Positions 45,297 to 53,980 of a stretch of DNA of 64,000 bases are shown here, piece after piece. The first letter of the stretch is position 1. The number at the start of each line of letters is the position of its first letter. Location of the stretch: contig CAJTFH010000006.1 of NCBI GenBank assembly GCA_910575545.1, forward strand, positions 1 to 64,000, in the 5' to 3' direction. This DNA comes from Bacteroidales bacterium. GTDB lineage: Bacteria > Bacteroidota > Bacteroidia > Bacteroidales > Muribaculaceae. The position numbers and the translations under genes are program-made. The notes under the pieces are model-generated. The model was not told the DNA's origin. It made no database searches and worked only from the letters and a program-made list of their open reading frames with translations.

Positions 45297-45995
45297 TCAG
45301 ATAGTGTAGCCGATAAGGTGGAGGATTAGGGGGGCGAGGATGGCAGTGAGCAGCCCGTTTATGGTAAGTCCCAATGAGGAGAATGCGCCGTAGCGCTCGC
45401 TTAGTTCCATGGCGGCGGATGTGCCCATGGCATGGGCAGCGGTTCCCATGGAGAGTCCCTTGGCTATAGGGCTGTTGACACGTCCGAGCCTGATTATGCG
45501 GAATCCGGCCATTCCGCCAAAAATGCCTGTGCAAACAACCACGGCAGCAGTCAGGGCGGGAATGCCTCCGATTGAATTTGACACTTCCATGGCTATGGGG
45601 GTGGTGACGGCCTTAGGCGCCAGCGACATTATCACTTCTTGTGACGCCCCGAGGAAACGGGCGGCAAGCACCACGGATATCACCCCTGCCACGCATCCGG
45701 CCATCTCGGCCACTAACAGCGGCAGCATCTGTTTCCTGATAGCCCCTAACTGTTTATAGAGCGGCACTCCGAGTGCCACCACGGCAGGCTTGAGCCAGAA
45801 ATCGATATAGTCGCCGCTTTCTTTATAGGTCGAGTAGTCTACCCCTGCCGACATTAGGATGCAAATCAGAACCACTATGGAAACGAGGATTGGATTGAGC
45901 AGTTTGACCCCTGTGGCTCTTTGGAGTTGTTGGGCCAGCACGAACACGATGAATGTCAGGGCTATGAGGAATAATTTGTTTGTGAAGAAATCCAT
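45297..45995 (-). CDS. lrgB: LrgB/CidB-family membrane protein
   Basis: About 232 residues from ATG 45995 (MDFFTNKLFLIALTFIVF); the frame extends further upstream but overlaps lrgA. Six or more hydrophobic helices and the family signature AEMAGCVAGVISVVLAARFLG, LAPKAVTTPIAMEVSNSIGG and GTAAHAMGTSAAMELSE. LrgAB/CidAB were first linked to control of murein hydrolases and, in plants and bacteria, to glycolate, lactate or pyruvate export. The start lies 7 bp after the lrgA stop, so the pair is one operon. Confidence 0.9.
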   Translation of the reverse strand: MDFFTNKLFLIALTFIVFVLAQQLQRATGVKLLNPILVSIVVLICILMSAGVDYSTYKESGDYIDFWLKPAVVALGVPLYKQLGAIRKQMLPLLVAEMAGCVAGVISVVLAARFLGASQEVIMSLAPKAVTTPIAMEVSNSIGGIPALTAAVVVCTGIFGGMAGFRIIRLGRVNSPIAKGLSMGTAAHAMGTSAAMELSERYGAFSSLGLTINGLLTAILAPLILHLIGYTI

Positions 45996-46002
45996 ATGCC
46001 GG

Positions 46003-46419
46003 TTAATCTGCGATTTTCGTTGGTTGGTTTGCTCCCGCGTTATCATGTCTGTGCCTTTGGCGTATGCTCCGGCGCATGAATTGATGCACATGTCCGGTCA
46101 CAACCAGTATGACTGTGGTGCTGACGACGGTTGCCCCCGCTATCGGCATCCATTCCCTTGCGATAAGCCCCAGGCAGCTCATAAGTCCGACCCCGGCCGG
46201 CACGAAAAAGAACCCAAGATTGTGCACCAGGAAATCGGCGGTTTTTTCCACATGCCTGAGTTTCACCACTTTCAGCTGTAACGCGAGTGTCAGCAGAAGC
46301 ATCCCAATGATGCTCGACGGCACTGATATGCCGGTGAGCCACACCGTAAACTCTCCGAGCGCAAGAAATGCGAACAGCACCCCGCATTGAAATATCATGT
46401 TCATCAGAATAACGGTCAA
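46003..46419 (-). CDS. lrgA: LrgA/CidA-family holin-like membrane protein
   Basis: 138 residues with four hydrophobic helices, including LALGEFTVWLTGISVPSSIIG and FFFVPAGVGLMSCLGLI, the CidA/LrgA pattern. The C-terminal 25 residues are hydrophilic and basic. Partner of lrgB directly downstream. Upstream, TAACTTTG read on the minus strand (46485-46478) is a likely -7 box. Confidence 0.9.
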   Translation of the reverse strand: MTVILMNMIFQCGVLFAFLALGEFTVWLTGISVPSSIIGMLLLTLALQLKVVKLRHVEKTADFLVHNLGFFFVPAGVGLMSCLGLIAREWMPIAGATVVSTTVILVVTGHVHQFMRRSIRQRHRHDNAGANQPTKIAD

Positions 46420-46580
46420 AAATACAAAAGCCAGCCATCAAAAGTTTTCACGGCTGGTCATAACAGATTTCACAATGCAAAGTTACAATAATTACCCCGG
46501 ATGTAACCGCTTTTTAACACTAATTTTCAGGATGCATCCCCCTGCAACCTTCTGCCAATCCATCCGGCGCAGTTTATCTG

Positions 46581-46623
46581 TTCCAGACTATTCCAATTTG
46601 AGCAAGATTGGAATAGCCTGGAA
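46581..46623. terminator. Long hairpin between acetyltransferase and lrgA genes
   Basis: TTCCAGACTATTCCAAT (46581-46597) pairs with ATTGGAATAGCCTGGAA (46607-46623) with one mismatch in 17 bp and a 9-nt loop. It lies 18 bp after the acetyltransferase stop. No T-run follows on the minus strand, so it may act as an mRNA 3' stabiliser or processing site instead of a classic terminator. Confidence 0.5.
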
Positions 46624-46640
46624 AGGTGGGTGGTGGGGAT

Positions 46641-47228
46641 TCAGAGGGTGATCTGTATCCCTCTCTGGCCATGGGGGTAGGCTTGTTTTTGCCAAGCCTC
46701 TGAAGAAAGTTTCAGGAAATGGATGATTTGTGGGGAGGTGGCATTTGAGAGGGTGGTGTTGTCTGTAATCGCTTCATTCCCGGAATGGTCATATGTGGAT
46801 CCGCATTTTTCGGCAACGCGGCGCGAGCGCAGGTTGCCGTCAAAATGGCTTATCCATAGGCATGAGAGGCCTAAGTTATTGAAACCGTGCTCAACCAAGG
46901 CTTTGGCCGCTTCTGTCATATAGCCGTTGCCCCAGTGCGTTTTCCCCATCCAGTAGCCGATTTCCGCCTCACCCTCCGGATAACGGTTTGCGTCAGAGAC
47001 TATGCCGATGGCTCCTATGGGTTCTGCGGTAGATTTCAGAACAATAGCATAGGTTTCCGGTTCCGAAAACACTGTGCGTATGATTTCAAGGCTGTTTTTC
47101 ACAGATGTGTGTGGAGGCCACCCTGCGGCAGGGCCTACAGCCGGGTCTTTGGCATATCTGAACAGTGATTCGGCATCTTCGTCGGCCCAACGCCGGAGTA
47201 TCAGCCGCGATGTTTCAATTATCGGCAT
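46641..47228 (-). CDS. GNAT acetyltransferase, RimJ/RimL type
   Basis: 195 residues. ETSRLILRRWADEDAESLFRYA is the standard RimJ/RimL N terminus; EAEIGYWMGKTHWGNGYMTEAAKALVEHGF contains the acetyl-CoA pyrophosphate-binding loop, and LWISHFDGNLRSRRVAEKCG the following helix. Substrate could be a protein N terminus or a small molecule. Its start overlaps the end of the upstream beta-lactamase-like gene by 14 bp, so translation may be coupled. Confidence 0.88.
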   Translation of the reverse strand: MPIIETSRLILRRWADEDAESLFRYAKDPAVGPAAGWPPHTSVKNSLEIIRTVFSEPETYAIVLKSTAEPIGAIGIVSDANRYPEGEAEIGYWMGKTHWGNGYMTEAAKALVEHGFNNLGLSCLWISHFDGNLRSRRVAEKCGSTYDHSGNEAITDNTTLSNATSPQIIHFLKLSSEAWQKQAYPHGQRGIQITL

Positions 47229-47613
47229 TGTTGGTAAGATGGCTGTATATCGTGGCGGAAATCATGGCAATGATTTTTTCTGCCTCCTCTTGGCTACCGC
47301 CGAAATCTTTTATGAATACCGCGATGGAATATCCATTCCCGTCGGGAAGTGCCACATAGCCCCCGTCGTTGACCGCAACGACCTCCCCGCGAGAGTTGGT
47401 ATAACCCGAACCGGTGCGGTGGGCGAATCTCACTTTGCCGGGTTGCTCCTTGATTATCGCAGATAGTGAATTCTGCAAGCCGGCTTTATCCGTGATTCGG
47501 CCACTGTTATCCTTGTTATGGCTGTTGCCGCATGAAACCAGGCCCATGCAGAGCAACAGCATAGTTATGGCCCTGCCAAGGCCTTTATGGGAAATATTCA
47601 AGAATGATGTCAT
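47215..47613 (-). CDS. Lipoprotein carrying only the C-terminal part of a class A beta-lactamase
   Basis: 132 residues. A lipoprotein signal with lipobox LVSC (cysteine 28) is followed by about 30 linker residues and then a segment (62-126) that resembles the end of class A beta-lactamases: FAHRTGSGYTNSRGEVVAVNDG holds the KTG-box equivalent (HRTGSG, Lys replaced by Arg), then YVALPDGNGYSIAVFIKDF and a C-terminal helix. The SxxK, SDN and Glu166 regions are all missing, so it should not hydrolyse beta-lactams. The frame is intact with a proper signal. Either a deletion-derived remnant or a repurposed fragment. Confidence 0.7.
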   Translation of the reverse strand: MTSFLNISHKGLGRAITMLLLCMGLVSCGNSHNKDNSGRITDKAGLQNSLSAIIKEQPGKVRFAHRTGSGYTNSRGEVVAVNDGGYVALPDGNGYSIAVFIKDFGGSQEEAEKIIAMISATIYSHLTNNADN

Positions 47614-47645
47614 GATTTGTGTCTGGTTTGAAGTTGACCCCCCTA

Positions 47646-48494
47646 TTAATATTCCGAGAAGAGCGTGGGTTTGATGACTATGCCGACGCGTAGCTGCGAA
47701 TGGTATTGCTTATAGTCAAGAAGCCCTTCGCCATAGCCGTTGTAGTATTGGGCGAAAAGATACTGGTTGGATTTGAGGGAGAAACGATAGGCGGCTTCGA
47801 TAATGAAATTATAGTTGAAGTTCCATCCCGAGCGTTTCACCATGGTGACGCCGCACGACAGCTTTTTGTCGTTGGTCTGGAACGACCATCCGATCTGGTA
47901 GATGCCGCAATATTTTAGGATATCCTTGTTGTTGACACCGTCGACATAAGGTATCCAGAATTTTCCATAGACTATGAAATTGGGATCCACCATTATTGAG
48001 CCGCCAAGCGTCAGGCGCTCCCATGAGCGTGATTCAAGCCCGTCGCGGCCATTGCTCTCATGCTCCAGCTGCAGGTTGATTTTCCCGATAAAACGGTTCT
48101 TGATGAATATCGGCTTGGCCAATCCTATGCCGGGATTAAAATTCAGGTCGGTCATCGGCATGGAGTTCTGCAACACGTTCCAGAACACCTTCTGGGTGTA
48201 GTAGAGATAGAGATAAGTGCCCCATGGCAGGGTGTTCTTTGTCAACTTCTGCGCTATTGAAATCTGGAATTTTATGTTGGTATTAGCTGCCGTGGGCTTA
48301 CGGCCGATGGGGGGGCCGAAAATAAAGTAGTTATCGCGATAGAGGCCGAAATAGTAGTGGGTGTCGGCAAAAGCCCGTTTCAGCGAGTCTACATTGACCG
48401 TCTCATCCTCAACGGGCACAATCTGCCCTTGTGCATCAAATGAGGCAAGGCATATCATCAATGGGAGTAGTATGACCGGTAATCGGAATTTCAT
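47646..48494 (-). CDS. Outer-membrane phospholipase A family protein
   Basis: About 282 residues from ATG 48494 (MKFRLPVILLPLMICLASFDAQGQ, signal peptide). The upstream ATG at 48557 lies before the likely transcription start: TAACTTTG read on the minus strand at 48562-48555. A 12-strand barrel protein with LEHESNGRDGLESRSWERL: the catalytic His and Ser of the HxSNG motif are present, but the position of the helper Asn (SRSWN in E. coli PldA) is Glu. C terminus ends in a barrel strand. It would cleave phospholipids misplaced in the outer leaflet, if active. Confidence 0.85.
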   Translation of the reverse strand: MKFRLPVILLPLMICLASFDAQGQIVPVEDETVNVDSLKRAFADTHYYFGLYRDNYFIFGPPIGRKPTAANTNIKFQISIAQKLTKNTLPWGTYLYLYYTQKVFWNVLQNSMPMTDLNFNPGIGLAKPIFIKNRFIGKINLQLEHESNGRDGLESRSWERLTLGGSIMVDPNFIVYGKFWIPYVDGVNNKDILKYCGIYQIGWSFQTNDKKLSCGVTMVKRSGWNFNYNFIIEAAYRFSLKSNQYLFAQYYNGYGEGLLDYKQYHSQLRVGIVIKPTLFSEY

Positions 48495-48648
48495 AAAAAA
48501 ACAGTCGGCAACCGGAATAAACGTGTATGTCGGCAAAAGGATTCGGTTGCTATGCAAAGTTAATCAAATTCTCCGCAAAACGGAGGCTTCACCGCCAGGT
48601 AGGGCAAATTGAGGAAAGAAAAAGAAAAATAAGAACACAATTTATCGT

Positions 48649-48656
48649 ATCTTTGC
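48649..48656 (+). promoter_or_regulatory. Promoter -7 element for the DUF4369 lipoprotein gene
   Basis: TATCTTTG followed by CGG fits TAnnTTTG; the start codon is about 50 bp downstream. The -33 box is not obvious in the A-rich upstream sequence. It is divergent from the phospholipase promoter about 90 bp away. Confidence 0.5.
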
Positions 48657-48708
48657 GGATAGAGGCATTGCAGATTCCTACACGATGCCCGCCAAATCAA
48701 ACCGAGCA

Positions 48709-49746
48709 ATGAAAAATAAATTTATCAGTGCCATGGCCGCAATGGCGGCAGCCATAATCCTTGTGGCCTGCGGCGCCGACAAGGAATTCCGCATCGATGG
48801 CCGTATCGACGGGTTCGGCACAGGTAACCTCCGTCTGGTCTACTATAACGGCGAGGGGGTGCAATCGATGGCCGCCACGGCTGTTGACGGTAGGTTTATG
48901 GTCACAGGCAGGCTCAACAAGCCCGCGATGATGAGAATCTACACCAACAACGGCGTAGTTGTGGGGCGTCTGGTCATCGAACCGGGAGAAACCGTAAAGG
49001 CCGTGTTCAATCTCACCGATCCGTTTAACATAAAACTCGAAGGCAATGATGATTCGCAAAGATATGCCAGGTTCATCACCGATAATGCAGATGTGATTAA
49101 ATCAGGCGACAGGAGTGCAATCAATGCTGCAATCGATAAATATGCGGTGTCAAACCTTAATAGGGCGGTTTCAGGGCTGCTTATCGCAGACTACTACGAC
49201 AGCAACGGATATGAAGAGCGCGCATTGGAGCTTATAAACCAGCTTGGACGCGACGCCCGCAACACGGCCGCTCTCGACGGATTGCGCGACATGTTGCAGT
49301 CGTTGTCATATCCGCTCGATTCCTTGAGGCTGGAACCCTTCAGGCTCTTCGGGCAGTGGGATTCGCTCTCATCCATAGACCCCGGGCGTGTGGCGCTGAC
49401 GGTAATCACACTCACAACAGCCGAAAACCGTGGTGCGGACTCAATAGATGCAGCCATAAGCCTGATAAGAAACGGAAAACAACACCGAAAAGTGCAGGTT
49501 GCCGACATTTCCTGCGACACCGACACCTCCACATGGAAACAATCGCTCAGGCAGCTGGCCGACAGCGGCAAGACTTCCGCCGATATCCGCCGGTTCTGGA
49601 CTCCGTCGGCCTATAACCTGGAGGTTTTCGAGAATATGCCCGTAAGGCGTGTGCCATGGTTCGTGGTGGCCGATTCCACCGGGCGTGTGCTCTATAGAGG
49701 CAGCTCGGTGGCTGAAGCCCGTAAATCAACAGAACAACACTCTTAA
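48709..49746 (+). CDS. DUF4369/thioredoxin-like lipoprotein
   Basis: About 345 residues from ATG 48709 (MKNKFISAMAAMAAAIILVACG), a lipoprotein signal with cysteine 21; an ATG at 48685 would add eight residues. Residues 25-120 match the DUF4369 beta-sandwich (FRIDGRIDGFGTGNLRLVYY, FMVTGRLNKPAMMRIY, LVIEPGETVKAVFNL). The last third has a thioredoxin-like layout ending VPWFVVADSTGRVLYRGSS, but the CxxC expected in TlpA-type oxidoreductases is not seen (IRRFWTPSAYNLEVFENM occupies the later part). It is probably a periplasmic, redox-inactive relative. The yifB gene follows after 36 bp. Confidence 0.82.
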   Translation: MKNKFISAMAAMAAAIILVACGADKEFRIDGRIDGFGTGNLRLVYYNGEGVQSMAATAVDGRFMVTGRLNKPAMMRIYTNNGVVVGRLVIEPGETVKAVFNLTDPFNIKLEGNDDSQRYARFITDNADVIKSGDRSAINAAIDKYAVSNLNRAVSGLLIADYYDSNGYEERALELINQLGRDARNTAALDGLRDMLQSLSYPLDSLRLEPFRLFGQWDSLSSIDPGRVALTVITLTTAENRGADSIDAAISLIRNGKQHRKVQVADISCDTDTSTWKQSLRQLADSGKTSADIRRFWTPSAYNLEVFENMPVRRVPWFVVADSTGRVLYRGSSVAEARKSTEQHS

Positions 49747-49782
49747 GAAGGCGTTTCATAACACACTGAAAACCATCAGACC

Positions 49783-51327
49783 ATGCTTGTAAAAATCCTC
49801 GGAGCGGCGCTGCAGGGCATCGACGCGATTCCAATCACCATAGAGGTAGTGACCGACACCGGTTTCCAATATGTCATGGTCGGGTTGCCAGACACAGCTG
49901 TGAAGGAGAGTGCCGAAAGGGTTATGTCGGCCATCCATCAGAGCGGGTTTGAATTCCCGCGTAGGAAAGTTGTCGTCAACATGGCCCCCGCCGATGTGAA
50001 AAAAGAGGGGTCGGCCTACGACCTCCCCATAGCTCTCGGGGTGCTTGCCGCCGATGAGAAAATCCCTGCCACACGCCTTGGCGATTTCCTCATCATGGGG
50101 GAACTGTCGCTCGACGGCAGCCTGTTGCCGGTGAAAGGGGTGCTCCCGATGGCGATAATGGCACGCAGCCGGGGAGTGAAGGCAATGATAGTGCCGCAGG
50201 CGAATGCCACAGAGGCGGCTGTGGTCAATAATCTGGAGGTCTACGGCATGGATAGCCTCCGCGAGGTCATAGGCTTCCTCCGCAATGAAAAAGAGCCGAC
50301 GCCTACAGTGGTCAACACCCGGGAGGAGTTCGGGCGGGCATTTATGGATTTCGACCTCGATTTTTCCGACGTAAAAGGGCAGGAAAGCGTCAAACGTGCA
50401 TTTGAAGTGGCATGTGCGGGTGGCCATAACATCCTGCTGGTAGGCCCTCCCGGAGCCGGGAAATCTATGATGGCCAAACGGCTTCCGTCGATAATGCCAC
50501 CCCTTACCCTCGGCGAGGCGCTTGAAACCACTAAAATACATTCCGTTGCAGGGAAGCTCAAAAGCGGTTCAACACTTATGACAACGCGCCCCTTCCGCTC
50601 CCCCCACCACACCATCTCGCCCGTGGCGCTCGTAGGTGGCGGCGCGAATCCAATGCCGGGGGAAATCTCGCTGGCACACAACGGGGTGCTGTTTCTTGAT
50701 GAATTCCCTGAGTTTTCGCGGTCGGTGCTCGAAGTGATGCGCCAGCCGCTCGAAGACCGCCACATCAACATCTCACGCGCAAAATATTCAATTGACTATC
50801 CCGCAGGATTCATGCTCGTGGCGAGTATGAACCCCTGCCCATGCGGCTATTACAACCATCCTACCAAAGAATGCCACTGCACCCAGGTGCAGGTGCAGCG
50901 CTATCTCAGCCGCATCTCAGGGCCGTTGCTCGACCGCATCGACATACAGGTGGAAATCATGCCTGTGCCTTTCCGGGAACTTCAGGATATGCAGCCCGGC
51001 GAAAGCTCCACCACCATCCGCGAGCGTGTAATCAAAGCCCGTGACATCCAGCGCGAGCGTTTCTCCGGTGAGAAAGGAGTGCACTGCAACGCTCAGATGA
51101 CCCCGAAGATGATAGCACAACACGCACGCCCCTCCCAGGCCGCCATGAACATCCTCCAGCAGGCAATGACCCGCTTCGACATGTCGGCCCGTGCCTACGA
51201 CCGCATCCTCAAGGTGGCCCGCACCATCGCCGACCTCGACGCTTCCCCCGACATAACCACCCTCCACATGCATGAAGCCGTCTCCTACCGCAACCTCGAC
51301 CGCTCCACCTGGGGCCTCAAAGGCTGA
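49783..51327 (+). CDS. YifB/ComM-family Mg-chelatase-like AAA+ ATPase
   Basis: 514 residues: an N-terminal Lon-protease-like domain (about 1-170), then AAA+ with Walker A in LLVGPPGAGKSMMAKRL, Walker B in GVLFLDEFPEF, and the Mg-chelatase segments RPFRSPHHTISPVALVGGG and LVASMNPCPCGYYNHPTKEC, followed by a C-terminal helical domain (RAYDRILKVARTIADLD). ComM-type hexamers promote branch migration in natural transformation and recombination. Length is normal. Confidence 0.93.
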   Translation: MLVKILGAALQGIDAIPITIEVVTDTGFQYVMVGLPDTAVKESAERVMSAIHQSGFEFPRRKVVVNMAPADVKKEGSAYDLPIALGVLAADEKIPATRLGDFLIMGELSLDGSLLPVKGVLPMAIMARSRGVKAMIVPQANATEAAVVNNLEVYGMDSLREVIGFLRNEKEPTPTVVNTREEFGRAFMDFDLDFSDVKGQESVKRAFEVACAGGHNILLVGPPGAGKSMMAKRLPSIMPPLTLGEALETTKIHSVAGKLKSGSTLMTTRPFRSPHHTISPVALVGGGANPMPGEISLAHNGVLFLDEFPEFSRSVLEVMRQPLEDRHINISRAKYSIDYPAGFMLVASMNPCPCGYYNHPTKECHCTQVQVQRYLSRISGPLLDRIDIQVEIMPVPFRELQDMQPGESSTTIRERVIKARDIQRERFSGEKGVHCNAQMTPKMIAQHARPSQAAMNILQQAMTRFDMSARAYDRILKVARTIADLDASPDITTLHMHEAVSYRNLDRSTWGLKG

Positions 51328-51371
51328 CCCCAACCATGCTAAGAATTAGACCAATTAGACCAATATGAAAT

Positions 51372-51539
51372 TCATAATTCCTGCCTCAACGCGGTAATTT
51401 CAGGAATTCCAGGGAAACAGAAATAAAGCTGCTCAATGTCGCCAGGGCATCTCTTCAGGAAGCATGATTCAAACCATACTGCACCCTCTTTCTTTTCAAC
51501 CGGAAATGTTATCGTGCTCCAAGAATGGTTATTGCCCAA
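51372..51539 (-). other. Possible small ORF or gene remnant
   Basis: A 55-codon minus-strand frame with a possible TTG start (51539) that reads like protein: STITFPVEKKEGAVWFESCF, LKRCPGDIEQLYFCFPG, stop at 51372. No ATG and no visible promoter. It could be a real microprotein or the 3' end of a decayed gene. A tandem AATTAGACC duplicate lies just beyond its end near 51350-51370. Confidence 0.3.
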
Positions 51540-51587
51540 TTCGGCTGTATTTGACTACCCGGTTTGGCGGTTCAATGTCCGGGTTAT

Positions 51588-51785
51588 TTAGGCGGGAGAG
51601 GAGGTAGGCGCGGAGGGCGGCCCAGGGGTAGAGGCGGGTGACGGGGCTGTGTCAGATTCGACGGGATAGGTATAGTAGATGCCCCCTGAGCGGCGCGGTT
51701 CATCGGTGACCTCCTCATAGACCGACGCAAAGGCGGGGAAAGAGGCCAATAAAAGAAGTAACGGCAGAAACAGGCTGCATTTCAG
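51588..51785 (-). pseudogene. Small secreted-protein ORF with no standard start, probably decayed
   Basis: A 65-codon minus-strand frame gives a clear signal peptide (KCSLFLPLLLLLASFPAFA) followed by SVYEEVTDEPRRSGGIYYTY and a Pro/Ser-rich end. The only start in place is CTG at 51785, one base from ATG; the frame is the same as that of pdxB, whose TGA is 19 bp upstream. A second frame overlapping its 3' half also looks protein-like (VTRLYPWAALRAYLLSRLNN), stopping near 51530. Together this suggests a frameshifted secreted-protein gene. The product family is not recognised. Confidence 0.4.
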
Positions 51786-51803
51786 GGTATACCGGTTGGT
51801 GGC

Positions 51804-52895
51804 TCAGAAACCGAGTTCGTGGCGTAGGGGATAGTTGTTGCGGAGCGATTCAAAGACTGAAGGTGTGAAGCCTCTCTTCAAAACAGCGGTGTCGGCAAGC
51901 GGATTATATGAAGCAAGCACCTCCTGTGGAGTTATTTCGAGCCCGCAGGGAATGGCTGGAGGGGGTGCTGGCAATCCTTTAAGGGCGTCTGCGGCATCTT
52001 GAGGGGTTATCAACCGTTCATGCCGGAGAATATCTATTAACGCCGACAATGCCGCATGGGTGGCACGCTGCTTCCCCTCTGTCGAGTATCCGGCGATATG
52101 TGGTGTGGCGATTGCCGCCAGCTCCAATAGCTCGCGATTTAAGGCCGGTTCCCCCTCCCAGCAGTCAACTGCCGCCGAAAGCGATTCTTTTGCCGTCAGC
52201 GCGTTTAAAATGGCCTCTGTGTCGACAACCGGGCCTCGTGCGGCATTTATCACAACCCTGCATCGGGATAAATCGTTGAAGAATGAGCTGCCTGCCATAT
52301 GGTGGGTCGGGAAATCCCCCGACAGGGTGTGTGGGGTGTGGAATGTAACCACATCCGCCCGGGCCGCAATCTCCTCGAGCGATACAAACGGCTCGTTTCC
52401 GGCCATGGCCGGGTTTTGCGGATTCCATCCCCCGTCGGCAATCCGGCGCGGAGGGTCACATGCCATGATGTCCACGCCAAGCCTACGCCCCCAGTCGGCT
52501 ATTATCGAACCCACATGTCCCAGTCCTACTATGCCGAGGGTTATCCGTTGCCAGTCCTCAGGCAGAAGGGTGAATATGGAAGCCCACACATACTGGGCCA
52601 CCGCCGGTGCATTGCAGCCTGGCGCGGAGACCACCCGTATGCCGTTATCCGCGCACCAGGGCAGGTCGATATGGTCTGTGCCTATGGTGGCTGTGGCCAC
52701 AAGGCGCACCTGTGAACCACCGAGCAATGCGGCATTGCAACGGGTGCGCGTGCGCACAAGAACCGCACATGCGTCTCTGACAGTCTCCGGTGTTATCTCT
52801 CCGGGGGAAAGACGTAAAACCTGTGCCGCCCCGGCCAGGAATCCCTCGGGGATAAACGGGATGTGCGATTCGATTATGATTTTCGGTTGTGACAT
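51804..52895 (-). CDS. pdxB: Erythronate-4-phosphate dehydrogenase
   Basis: Second step of the DXP-dependent pyridoxal phosphate pathway, oxidising 4-phosphoerythronate. 363 residues of the D-2-hydroxyacid dehydrogenase family: VRTRTRCNAALL, TIGTDHIDLPWC, the NAD-binding LGIVGLGHVGSIIADWGRRLG-type loop, VINAARGPVVDTEAIL, and IATPHIAGYSTEGK with the catalytic histidine. The C-terminal PdxB dimerisation domain is present, supporting PdxB over generic dehydrogenases. pdxJ of the same pathway is at 20.8 kb. Confidence 0.93.
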   Translation of the reverse strand: MSQPKIIIESHIPFIPEGFLAGAAQVLRLSPGEITPETVRDACAVLVRTRTRCNAALLGGSQVRLVATATIGTDHIDLPWCADNGIRVVSAPGCNAPAVAQYVWASIFTLLPEDWQRITLGIVGLGHVGSIIADWGRRLGVDIMACDPPRRIADGGWNPQNPAMAGNEPFVSLEEIAARADVVTFHTPHTLSGDFPTHHMAGSSFFNDLSRCRVVINAARGPVVDTEAILNALTAKESLSAAVDCWEGEPALNRELLELAAIATPHIAGYSTEGKQRATHAALSALIDILRHERLITPQDAADALKGLPAPPPAIPCGLEITPQEVLASYNPLADTAVLKRGFTPSVFESLRNNYPLRHELGF

Positions 52896-52951
52896 AGCCG
52901 GTTGAATTTATATCCTCAACAAAAAAGAGGGGTAAGGAACATTCCATGGCA

Positions 52952-53941
52952 TCAGGCAGCCATGGCCCATATGTAGAAACCGAAATAAACCAGGATTATT
53001 GCAAGAATGGGGATGAAACTGTTGCGGTGACGGCGATAGGTGAAGAAGTGCCCCACCTGGTATGCCGCCATGCAGTTGAGCAACGGCAGATAGAATGCAA
53101 GATTGCTGAAATTCACCGCCGAGAGTACAGCAGTGAACATGAACAGCATTGTGAAGAAGCCGTTGAAAGCCCTCACTCGCGAGTTATAGCTCAGAATTTT
53201 CAGGATATTGGCCACAGTGAAGAACGTGCCGGTCAATATGGTGAAAACGGCCACTACCATTATACGCACCATAGCCCTGCTGCCTGGCAAAGCCCATTCC
53301 CCCACAAGTTCGCGCACATGGATCAGCCTCGGGTCAACGATTCCGAAGCCGAATATTATCCAGGCCGGGGTGATAAGTCCGAGAAGCGCTGCAAGGAAAC
53401 CCCGCAACGACAAGACCCTCATCTGGGCGCAGCCCAACAGCAGCACCGGAACAAAAAACAGATATGCCGCTCTCGAAAACGCAACGGCGCCTATTATGCA
53501 GAACACCAGGAACACCCGCCGCTGCCCCTCCGGGTTATCGAACACGGAAAACAACAGCATCGAACACACGAGCATCACTATAGCCAGCACCGTGCCGTCG
53601 TTAAACCGTGCCAATTCAGATGGAACGGCAATCTGCATGGCCAGGAACATAGTGGCCACCAAAGCCGTAAGGCTTCGCAGGATATTGAAAGCGCGGTTTA
53701 TATAGATTATCAGAATAGCCACGGCGGCGTTGGCCGCGATATTGGCTATCGCAGATGCCTCTCCGAAAGGAATCCACAGATTTGCCGACGGGAGGCAGAC
53801 CCCCACATCGGCCCTGTCGGGTGTGACCGCCCCCCACTGCCATGCGGAGAAAGCACACAAACACGCCACCGCCAGCATGGCCACCGCCGAGGACTGGGCA
53901 TGTAAGAAAGCTGTGACCGAGCGTGCTTTGATTATTGACAT
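52952..53941 (-). CDS. Polytopic membrane protein of unknown function
   Basis: 329 residues with about eight or nine hydrophobic helices (for example AIANIAANAAVAILIIYINR, VLAIVMLVCSMLLFSVFD, FSRAAYLFFVPVLLLG) and few charged loops. It resembles, from memory, the DUF6427-type membrane proteins found next to purD or pdxB in Bacteroidales. No catalytic motif visible. It lies 39 bp after purD and 56 bp before pdxB on the same strand. An equally long plus-strand frame over it is His/Glu-rich and not protein-like. Confidence 0.75.
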   Translation of the reverse strand: MSIIKARSVTAFLHAQSSAVAMLAVACLCAFSAWQWGAVTPDRADVGVCLPSANLWIPFGEASAIANIAANAAVAILIIYINRAFNILRSLTALVATMFLAMQIAVPSELARFNDGTVLAIVMLVCSMLLFSVFDNPEGQRRVFLVFCIIGAVAFSRAAYLFFVPVLLLGCAQMRVLSLRGFLAALLGLITPAWIIFGFGIVDPRLIHVRELVGEWALPGSRAMVRIMVVAVFTILTGTFFTVANILKILSYNSRVRAFNGFFTMLFMFTAVLSAVNFSNLAFYLPLLNCMAAYQVGHFFTYRRHRNSFIPILAIILVYFGFYIWAMAA

Positions 53942-53980
53942 GGACGACGAGGGTGTTTAAGAACGGCGGGCGGTATGTGA

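Noticed and set aside
49756-50541. 261-codon minus-strand ORF
   Set aside because: Antisense shadow of yifB, where Walker A and Mg-chelatase motifs are clear.
52946-53905. 319-codon plus-strand ORF
   Set aside because: Antisense to the membrane-protein gene at 52952-53941. It is His/Glu/Gln-rich without hydrophobic core, a typical shadow, while the minus frame has clear transmembrane helices.
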